The position numbers were made by a program, and so were the translations under genes. Below, piece after piece: positions 1 through 6,244 of a stretch of 6,244 nt of DNA (the stretch's first letter is position 1; the number at the start of each line of letters is the position of its first letter). The notes below the pieces were generated by a model. The model was given only the letters and a program-made list of their open reading frames with translations, was not told the DNA's origin and made no database searches. The DNA comes from Eggerthellaceae bacterium (GTDB lineage: Bacteria > Actinomycetota > Coriobacteriia > Coriobacteriales > Eggerthellaceae), in assembly GCA_900754955.1 (NCBI GenBank), contig CAAEEV010000085.1:1-6244 (forward strand). Reading direction: 5' to 3'.

Positions 1-83
1 AGGCGGTGCGCGGCGCGCGAAGCCTCGCGCCCGTCAGTGTCGAGCCGAGCCACGCGTGCGGATCGTGCCGCATCCGTCGCGCT

Positions 84-103
84 GGCGTCGCACCCGCGAC
101 GCC
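84..103. other. GC-rich hairpin upstream of clpB
   Basis: Positions 84-91 (GGCGTCGC) and 96-103 (GCGACGCC) form a perfect 8-bp stem with a 4-nt loop (accc). No T-run follows on either strand, so it is not a standard intrinsic terminator. It could help end transcription of a gene left of the window or belong to a clpB leader. In the 161 nt before clpB I see neither a CIRCE element (TTAGCACTC-N9-GAGTGCTAA) nor a HAIR/HspR box (CTTGAGT-N7-ACTCAAG), the usual heat-shock operators for clpB in Firmicutes and Actinobacteria. A clear promoter was not recognised either. Confidence 0.35.
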
Positions 104-161
104 GCGCCGCTTAAGCAACAGAACCGATTACGGTAACAACCCTCCGATGTAAGGAGACATC

Positions 162-2855
<2,694 letters not shown>

Positions 2856-2859
2856 TGGA

Positions 2860-2889
2860 ATTCCGCCGGTGCTGACGCGCCGGCGGAAT
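2860..2889 (+). other. stem-loop immediately after clpB
   Basis: A perfect 10-bp inverted repeat (ATTCCGCCGG at 2860-2869, CCGGCGGAAT at 2880-2889) with a 10-nt loop starts 4 nt after the clpB stop codon. No U-tract follows, so it is probably an mRNA 3'-end stabilising or pausing structure, not a complete intrinsic terminator. The strong terminator lies about 120 nt further on. Confidence 0.5.
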
Positions 2890-2928
2890 CGCTCGGCGCT
2901 GCGAAGTTGATGAGTCTCAAGATGGCTT

Positions 2929-2952
2929 GATGTTGCGCGTAAGGGAAGCTCC
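2929..2952 (+). repeat. direct repeat copy 1 (TTGCGCGTAA core)
   Basis: The core TTGCGCGTAA at 2933-2942, preceded by GAT and followed by GGGAAGCTCC, matches a second copy at 2990-3013 with a few substitutions and one 1-nt gap. Copies are 61 bp apart in the same orientation, inside the clpB 3' region. Function unknown; it may be a local duplication or part of a transcript ending at the 3008-3042 terminator. Confidence 0.5.
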
Positions 2953-2989
2953 GTTCGCTACATCACCGTGGGGCCGTGGACTGGGGCTC

Positions 2990-3013
2990 GATCTTGCGCG
3001 TAAAGTGAAGCCC
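2990..3013 (+). repeat. direct repeat copy 2 (TTGCGCGTAA core)
   Basis: The core TTGCGCGTAA at 2994-3003, preceded by GAT and followed by AGTGAAGCCC, is the partner of the copy at 2929-2952. Its 3' end overlaps the left arm of the terminator stem at 3008. Confidence 0.5.
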
Positions 3014-3042
3014 TCCCGCACAGCTGTGCGGGAGGGCTTTTT
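3008..3042 (+). terminator. strong Rho-independent terminator
   Basis: Positions 3008-3039 form an uninterrupted 32-bp perfect inverted repeat with a GC-rich central stem (CCCTCCCGCACAG at 3011-3023, CTGTGCGGGAGGG at 3024-3036), and the T-run occupies 3038-3042 on the plus strand. It ends transcription from the clpB side. On the minus strand the stem is followed only by a weak T-containing tract, so termination of the opposing gene, whose stop codon abuts at 3043, would be less efficient. The stem has no unpaired loop in the DNA palindrome; in RNA the middle few bases would form the loop. Confidence 0.9.
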
Positions 3043-3778
3043 CTATTGGATCTCGGTGAGCGTGTAGAGCGCGGGTTCTTCGGGGCGGTTATCCGCCGTC
3101 TCGTATGCTTCTTCCGTGGGTTCTTCGCCGTTGACCATCGCGCGATCGTAGGCGCGCCCGCTTTCGTCGACGGCATCCCAATAGGCGGCGATGCGCTGCT
3201 CGTAGTCGTCGACCACGCCGATGGCGTACGTTTTCGTTTGCGTGGTTCCGTCGGTGAACGTTGCGGTAAGCGTGAGCCTGCAGGTAGAGAGAACCTGCGA
3301 TCCCGCGATGTCGATGTTCTTGTGGAGGTCGATTTCAGAGTCGCGGAACGCGTCGAAATCATCAGCGTCGTTCATGGCATCCCAATTGGCGAGTACCGTT
3401 TCGGGGACGGGAACTTTGAGATAGATGCTCAGGATAGTAAGCACGTCGCTCAGCTGCGTGCCGTCCTCGAGCGCTACTTCGCGTCAGTCGAGCGTGAGCG
3501 ATTTGGCACGTTGGAGTTTGCTGTAGGGCAATGCGTCCGAGCGGCCATCTTCGGAGGCGTCGATTTCCTCTTGGCCTTGGGTCGGCGGATCGTCCGAAAT
3601 CGTTTCGAGGTAGGCGCCTTCTCCTTCGATCGAATAGGTGATGGTCTCGACGTTGTTGCCCGAAACGCTTGCGTTCATGCCCGCGTTCATGCCGGCGTAT
3701 TCGCAAGCGGATTGTTCCCCGAATGGCAGGATGCAGTGTGAAAAATGCGACGGCCAGCGCGGCTCGGCGTTCGAGGGT
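3043..3778 (-). pseudogene. decayed secreted/lipoprotein-like gene with in-frame TGA
   Basis: Not a family I can name. Reading leftwards, a protein-like frame covers about 3705 to 3487 (YAGMNAGMNAS, then VETITYSIEGEGAYLETISDD, ending ALPYSKLQRAKSLTLD). It meets TGA at 3486-3484 and continues in the same frame as REVALEDGTQLSDVL, through ATFTDGTTQTKTYAIGVVDDY to the stop at 3043-3045. Both halves share an acidic, Tyr/Thr-rich composition typical of extracytoplasmic proteins, and the downstream half has no convincing start: the GTG at 3444 lacks a ribosome binding site. The upstream half also lacks a start. The only ATGs near the coding part (3690, 3678) have no Shine-Dalgarno, and the ATG at 3903 leads into non-protein-like sequence. 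A lipobox-like QSAC ends at 3703, and a signal-peptide-like stretch (RRAALAVAFF) lies in another frame just upstream, across an A5 run at 3741-3745. I infer a pseudogene with at least one nonsense change and probably a frameshift. TGA recoding or sequence error remain alternatives. The 5' limit is approximate. Confidence 0.65.
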
Positions 3779-3955
3779 TTGCGTTGGGTAGGATGCGGAG
3801 CGTTCCGCGTGCCATGCCGCGCTGAGTCCGCTACGCCGCGTACATGTCGCGCTGGGCGCAGCGCGTCTCGTGTGCCGCGCGTTGCGTCTGTCGAGCGCTG
3901 CATCCGCCTTGCGTGTTGCTTCCGCCGCCCGCGCGCTGCACCGCGCTTCGCGTGA

Positions 3956-3979
3956 CGAATGTTTCACGTGAAACATTCG
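3956..3979. promoter_or_regulatory. parS: parS site 1 (ParB binding, chromosome segregation)
   Basis: TGTTTCACGTGAAACA at 3960-3975 is an exact match to the bacterial parS consensus (TGTTNCACGTGAAACA). It sits at the centre of a 24-bp perfect palindrome (3956-3979). ParB (Spo0J) clamps load here in a CTP-dependent way, spread over flanking DNA and recruit ParA and SMC. Such sites usually cluster near oriC. It lies in the non-coding stretch upstream of the DMT transporter gene. Confidence 0.95.
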
Positions 3980-3980
3980 C

Positions 3981-3986
3981 TATCAT
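3981..3986 (+). promoter_or_regulatory. possible -10 element abutting parS site 1
   Basis: TATCAT at 3981-3986 matches TATAAT in five of six positions and begins two bases after the parS palindrome. A -35 region would fall inside parS (around 3958-3965), with no good TTGACA match. If real, it would drive the DMT transporter gene from a leader of roughly 180 nt, and ParB occupancy could block it. Weak evidence: a single hexamer. Confidence 0.3.
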
Positions 3987-4174
3987 GGCTCGATGCGTTT
4001 TGGCGCAGGCGATGAAAGCTGATGCACCGCACGCAAGGCGCGCGCCGCGGCGAGAGGTTGTCGCATCCGACGGGCTGTTTGCCGTGAGGGGTATGCGACG
4101 CGCGCTGTGTGGTACGCGTTGCGCCGGCGCGTGTGCGGAGGCGCTGAGATTGACGTGCAGGAAAGGAGGGATGA
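3987..4174 (+). other. leader region of the DMT gene, with inverted repeat
   Basis: About 190 nt without a credible gene. GTCGCAT at 4060-4066 pairs with ATGCGAC at 4093-4099 around a 26-nt loop. The region ends with a strong AAAGGAGG at 4162-4169. I could not match it to a known riboswitch class. The preceding stretch 3779-3955 is GC-rich, contains a small hairpin (CGCGCT 3848-3853 with AGCGCG 3860-3865) and shows no gene. Confidence 0.25.
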
Positions 4175-5116
4175 ATGAACGCTCATCTGATCGCGTTGGC
4201 GACGGTGCTCGTGTGGGGCGTGACGTTCGTCTCGACTAAGGTGCTGCTCGTTGACTTCGCGCCCATCGAGATCCTGTTCATTCGCTTTCTCATGGGCTTT
4301 GCTGCGCTGTGGTTGCTGCGCCGTCATGTGCTCAGAACGAAGAAGCGCTCGCACGAGCTGCTGTTCGCGGCGGCGGGCATTACGGGCGTGACGCTGTACT
4401 ACCTGCTCGAGAACGTGGCGCTTGTGTATGCGAACGCGTCGGTTGTGGGCGTGGTGGTGGCGGTGTCGCCCCTGTTCACGGCGATATTGGGAACGCTGAC
4501 GGGTAGCGAGCGCAAACTCGGCGTGCGATTCTTCGCGGGCTTTGTGGTGGCGATGGCGGGCATCGCGCTCGTGAGCCTACAGGGTGCGGTGACGACGGGT
4601 GCCGACGGCACGCCTGTGCTTGCGGTGTCGTTCGGCACATGGGGTGACGTGCTCGCGCTGCTTGCCGCGGTGGTGTGGGCGTTCTACTCCACGATCGTCA
4701 AGCGCATCGCCGACCTCGGCTACGAGACGATCGCTTCGACGAAGCGCACCTTCGCGTGGGGCCTGCTGTTCATGATTCCGTTTCTGCCGATCATGGGCGC
4801 GACGCCCGATCTCACGCGTCTGTTCGATGTGGTGAACGTGGGGAACCTGCTGTTCCTTGGACTCATCGCCTCGGCGGCTTGCTTTGTGACCTGGGGCATT
4901 GCGGTATCGCGCCTGGGTGCGGTGCGCACGAGCGCATACGTGTACCTGGTGCCGGTGATAACCGTGGTGGCGTCGGTGATCGTGCTCGGCGAGTCGTTCA
5001 CGCCCGCGACGGCGGCGGGACTCGTGCTCACCGTGGGAGGGCTGTTCCTTTCAGAGAGTCAGCCGCGCGCACATCGCATACCCGCAGCTGCGTCGGAGAA
5101 AACGGCGAAGCAGTAG
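4175..5116 (+). CDS. EamA/DMT-family membrane transporter
   Basis: A 313-aa inner-membrane protein of the drug/metabolite transporter superfamily, which usually exports amino acids, metabolites or toxic small molecules. The substrate cannot be read from sequence. It shows the two-fold EamA repeat: about residues 4-134 (start AHLIALATVLVWGVTFVSTK; later AGITGVTLYYLLENVALVYANAS and VGVVVAVSPLFTAILG) and about 155-292 (start WGDVLALLAAVVWAFYSTIV; later RTSAYVYLVPVITVVASVIVLGES). Each half has about five hydrophobic helices, ten in total. The repeat-end signatures, a Pro in the eighth or ninth helix (YLVPV) and the LGE motif, are typical of the family. The C-terminus is a short polar tail rich in Ala, Glu and Lys. 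The ATG at 4175 is fixed by AAAGGAGG at 4162-4169, 5 nt upstream. It stands alone, with parS sites on both sides, and converges on the yxeA-type operon. No intrinsic terminator with a U-tract follows; the parS palindrome lies 21 nt past the stop. Confidence 0.93.
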   Translation: MNAHLIALATVLVWGVTFVSTKVLLVDFAPIEILFIRFLMGFAALWLLRRHVLRTKKRSHELLFAAAGITGVTLYYLLENVALVYANASVVGVVVAVSPLFTAILGTLTGSERKLGVRFFAGFVVAMAGIALVSLQGAVTTGADGTPVLAVSFGTWGDVLALLAAVVWAFYSTIVKRIADLGYETIASTKRTFAWGLLFMIPFLPIMGATPDLTRLFDVVNVGNLLFLGLIASAACFVTWGIAVSRLGAVRTSAYVYLVPVITVVASVIVLGESFTPATAAGLVLTVGGLFLSESQPRAHRIPAAASEKTAKQ

Positions 5117-5137
5117 CCGAGCACTCGCGTGGTCGTG

Positions 5138-5163
5138 CGGAATGTTTCACGTGAAACATTCCG
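5138..5163. promoter_or_regulatory. parS: parS site 2 (ParB binding, chromosome segregation)
   Basis: TGTTTCACGTGAAACA at 5143-5158 is a second exact parS consensus, centred in a 26-bp perfect palindrome (5138-5163). It shares an identical 22-bp core (GAATG...CATTC) with the first site, 1183 bp upstream. It occupies the 63-bp gap between two converging genes. A transcribed copy could fold into a long stem, but no T-run follows on either strand, so the ParB role is preferred over a terminator role. Confidence 0.95.
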
Positions 5164-5179
5164 TTGCTGATGTGGGCGG

Positions 5180-5548
5180 CTACTGCGCTTGGTCGCTCCA
5201 GCCTGCGGCGTTGCGTGCTGCCTCGGGAATGTCCTCGAGCTGCACTTCCTCCCAGGAGATCACGCCGCGCATCGGCATCATCTCGAGCTTGAGGTAGGCG
5301 TCGTCGCGCAGCGTGCGCTCGGTGCCGAAGGTGACTTCCTGATGGGCGCCGTTTGCGTCGTACGCGTCGAGCGTGTACTCGTATTCGTTGTTCGCGTGCT
5401 CTTTCTCGACGATGTGCTCGTTGTCGATCTGGGTGTACCACGCCGTTGCGGTGTTCGTGTCGGTGACGAGATGAAGGCCCCAGGCGATGCCGCCGATCAC
5501 CGCGATAGCCACCACGGCGATGATGATGCTGCGTACGGAGTTTCTCAC
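5180..5548 (-). CDS. YxeA-family (DUF1093) membrane-anchored protein
   Basis: A 122-aa protein with an N-terminal hydrophobic segment (about residues 7-25, IIIAVVAIAVIGGIAWGL), either a signal peptide or an anchor, followed by a small extracytoplasmic domain. The domain carries the family pattern: WYTQIDNE (37-44), EYEYTLDAYDANG (55-67), EVTFGTERTLRDDAYLKL (71-88) and GVISWEEVQLEDIPEAA (95-111). Family members are small secreted proteins of unknown function; the B. subtilis yxeA gene sits beside a peptide-sensing two-component/ABC system, but no such partner is in this window. I chose the GTG at 5548 (MRNSVRS...) because translation further upstream (26 residues to an ATG at 5626) is Arg-rich, non-family-like and runs through the upstream small gene. 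The chosen start overlaps that gene's stop as GTGA, and a GAGAGG lies about 11 nt before it. It is likely translated by coupling. Confidence 0.85.
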   Translation of the reverse strand: MRNSVRSIIIAVVAIAVIGGIAWGLHLVTDTNTATAWYTQIDNEHIVEKEHANNEYEYTLDAYDANGAHQEVTFGTERTLRDDAYLKLEMMPMRGVISWEEVQLEDIPEAARNAAGWSDQAQ

Positions 5549-5649
5549 GATCTCACGATCCTCTCGAGTCGGGGCGACTGGAAGTAGACCAGGGCGAATA
5601 CGGTGCCGAACACGGCGAGAGCGCACGCCATTTTGAGGACTTTTCTCAT
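5545..5649 (-). CDS. 34-aa single-span membrane peptide upstream of yxeA-like gene
   Basis: A small gene beginning MRKVLKMACALAVFGTVFAL and ending SPRLERIVRS. It has a positively charged N-terminus, one hydrophobic helix (about residues 8-23, with Cys9) and a basic cytoplasmic-type or extracytoplasmic tail. An AAGGAAGG lies just upstream of the ATG (complement of 5653-5660). Its TGA overlaps the GTG of the YxeA-family gene by 4 nt, a classical coupling arrangement, so the two form an operon. No family is recognised. It could be a small partner of the YxeA protein, or a leader cistron that tunes its translation. Alternatively it is a shortened signal-peptide-like relic, though the good ribosome binding site and clean overlap argue for a real gene. 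Confidence 0.7.
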   Translation of the reverse strand: MRKVLKMACALAVFGTVFALVYFQSPRLERIVRS

Positions 5650-5692
5650 GCGCCTTCCTTTCTCTTCCTCTTCACGACGCTTTTCATGCTAG

Positions 5693-5704
5693 AAGGCGCG
5701 CCTT
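5693..5704. promoter_or_regulatory. 12-bp palindrome upstream of the 34-aa/YxeA operon
   Basis: AAGGCGCGCCTT is a perfect palindrome 44 bp upstream of the operon's first start codon (position 5649). On the minus strand a TAGCAT (-10-like) lies next to it, without a convincing -35 at proper spacing. It could be an operator or just GC-rich chance sequence. Confidence 0.25.
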
Positions 5705-5847
5705 TCGCGGCGGTTGCACCCGCCTTACGTTTCGGTCACTCTTTCGGCGAGTCCGCCGCCGAAGCGGTACCCCGTCTACGCGCTTCTTTTGGGCGTGCGT
5801 CGCGGAGGAAGGCATGCGTCGCTGGCTGCGACGGATCGCTGCGCTCG

Positions 5848-5894
5848 CCCCGCCCCGGCCCCGCCAGCATCTCTCCCCTACCTGCTTCCGCCCC
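5848..5894 (-). other. potential G-quadruplex in the divergent intergenic region
   Basis: The plus strand has five runs of CCCC (5848-5851, 5853-5856, 5859-5862, 5875-5878, 5891-5894). The minus strand therefore carries five G4 tracts separated by 1, 2, 12 and 12 nt. Four consecutive tracts fit a stacked G-quadruplex. The rest of the 5650-5975 gap shows no convincing gene. The region also contains a weak hairpin (CGTCGC 5817-5822 with GCGACG 5828-5833). Confidence 0.4.
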
Positions 5895-5962
5895 TCCTCT
5901 CTGAAGCGCAGTTCAAACGGGGGTTGCGGGTGGCGGCTGCGGTGCGACAGGGGGATTTAGGC

Positions 5963-5968
5963 TACAAT
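5963..5968 (+). promoter_or_regulatory. -10 element of a leaderless-type promoter
   Basis: TACAAT at 5963-5968 matches TATAAT in five of six positions and is followed by exactly 7 nt and then ATG at 5976. This TANNNT-N7-ATG spacing is the hallmark of leaderless transcripts in actinobacteria: transcription would start at or next to the A of the start codon. No good -35 is seen (the best is tgcgac near 5943-5948, with short spacing), and no Shine-Dalgarno is close to the ATG, which fits a leaderless mRNA. Confidence 0.55.
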
Positions 5969-5975
5969 GAACGCC

Positions 5976-6113
5976 ATGCGTATTTCGTTCGATGACATAA
6001 AAGCCGCCGTCACGCCACCTGCGACGGGCGTGTCGCTCATGCTGCTGTCGATTCTCGGCTTCATCGTGGGCCTCTGGGTCATCATCGTCATCGTCAGGGT
6101 CGTGATGGGCTAG
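5976..6113 (+). CDS. 45-aa single-span membrane protein, upstream of trkH
   Basis: A small gene beginning MRISFDDIKAAVTPP and ending IVRVVMG. A short amphipathic or polar N-terminus precedes one long hydrophobic helix, about residues 19-43 (SLMLLSILGFIVGLWVIIVI). It has a GC-rich codon pattern. The stop TAG (6111-6113) is 3 nt before the trkH ATG in the same frame, so the two are almost certainly co-transcribed and translationally linked. Start choice: the ATG at 5976 is preferred because it sits 7 nt after the -10 box; an in-frame ATG at 5967 would add MNA but overlaps the -10. No known family is recognised. By position and shape it resembles small K+ transporter subunits such as KdpF of the Kdp complex, but this is an analogy only. 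Confidence 0.65.
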   Translation: MRISFDDIKAAVTPPATGVSLMLLSILGFIVGLWVIIVIVRVVMG

Positions 6114-6116
6114 CGC

Positions 6117-6244
6117 ATGTGGTGTCGATTCTCGCTGTATGACGTTCGCGTCATTGGGCACTACCTGGGTACGCTCATCCTGTTCGCGGGTATCCTCATG
6201 GCGGTGCCGTTCGCTACGGCGCTCGTGTTTCAGGAATGGGAGCC
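6117..6244 (+). CDS. trkH: TrkH-family potassium transporter, 5' part only
   Basis: The first 42 codons of a gene cut by the window end. The sequence MWCRFSLYDVRVIG, then the hydrophobic stretch HYLGTLILFAGILMAVPFA and ALVFQEWEP, has the layout of TrkH/KtrB N-termini: a short cytoplasmic segment, then the first transmembrane helix with a conserved Pro, followed by a short Glu-Trp loop. TrkH is the pore-forming subunit of Trk K+ uptake and normally works with cytoplasmic TrkA, which should lie downstream. There is no strong Shine-Dalgarno, so translation probably depends on termination of the 45-aa gene 3 nt upstream. Symbol assigned from the N-terminal pattern only. Confidence 0.7.
   Translation, partial: MWCRFSLYDVRVIGHYLGTLILFAGILMAVPFATALVFQEWE

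Noticed and set aside
2917..2930. TCAAG-ATGG-CTTGA inverted repeat resembling part of a HAIR/HspR box
   Set aside because: Half-site order and spacing are wrong for CTTGAGT-N7-ACTCAAG, and it lies downstream of clpB.
3484..3486. TGA read as selenocysteine
   Set aside because: The downstream stem is short, bulged and GC-background-like, no redox motif surrounds the site, and the gene lacks a start; nonsense mutation is simpler.
3046..3741. Plus-strand open frame of 231 codons over the broken minus-strand gene
   Set aside because: Its translation is rich in Val, Arg, Gly and Asp with no motifs, whereas the minus strand reads like a real extracytoplasmic protein. The plus frame is probably a shadow.
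3362..3976. Minus-strand frame starting MFHVKH (and a second MFHVKH near 5158)
   Set aside because: The peptide is simply the translation of the parS palindrome, and the remainder is Arg-rich nonsense.
5814..5960. 48-codon plus-strand ORF (MRRWLRRIAAL...) with GGAGG upstream
   Set aside because: The good ribosome binding site drew attention, but the product is Arg/Pro/Ser/Cys-rich, runs through the C-tract region and ends before the trkH operon promoter. Probably chance; conservation would be needed to revive it.

Overview
The window is GC-rich DNA, strongly GC-biased at third codon positions. Gene content (a Clp N-domain/M-domain ClpB disaggregase, a YxeA/DUF1093 protein, a TrkH-type transporter, perfect parS sites) and a TANNNT-N7-ATG leaderless-type promoter suggest an actinobacterium-like chromosome. 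A coriobacterium of the Eggerthellaceae type is my best guess, but that is inference from style and not a database match. Nothing indicates a phage, plasmid, transposon or CRISPR array.

Layout. 1-161: upstream region with a GC-rich hairpin and the clpB ribosome binding site. 162-2855 (+): complete clpB, 897 aa. 2856-3042: stem-loop just after clpB, a diverged direct repeat pair 61 bp apart, and a strong intrinsic terminator with a 32-bp perfect inverted repeat. 3043 to about 3778 (-): a decayed secreted or lipoprotein-like gene with an in-frame TGA and no credible start. 3779-4174: no gene, but a perfect parS (ParB-binding) site and the leader of the next gene. 4175-5116 (+): complete EamA-family DMT transporter. 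5138-5163: a second perfect parS site between convergent genes. 5180-5649 (-): a two-gene operon with a previously uncalled 34-aa membrane peptide whose stop overlaps the GTG start of a YxeA-family protein. 5650-5975: divergent intergenic region with a potential G-quadruplex. 5976-6113 (+): an uncalled 45-aa single-span membrane protein, probably leaderless, followed 3 nt later by the start of a TrkH-family potassium transporter that runs off the window at 6117-6244.

How it fits together. The two parS sites, 1183 bp apart with identical 22-bp cores, imply that this segment lies in the ParB loading zone, usually close to oriC. The genes between and around them are ordinary cargo: proteostasis (ClpB), small-molecule export (DMT), an envelope protein pair (34-aa peptide plus YxeA) and potassium uptake (45-aa peptide plus TrkH). 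The most novel items are the two tiny membrane proteins, each translationally tied to the next gene. The one before trkH is a candidate small accessory subunit, by analogy with KdpF in the Kdp system. The third point of interest is the broken gene at 3043-3778, where sense reading continues on both sides of a TGA.
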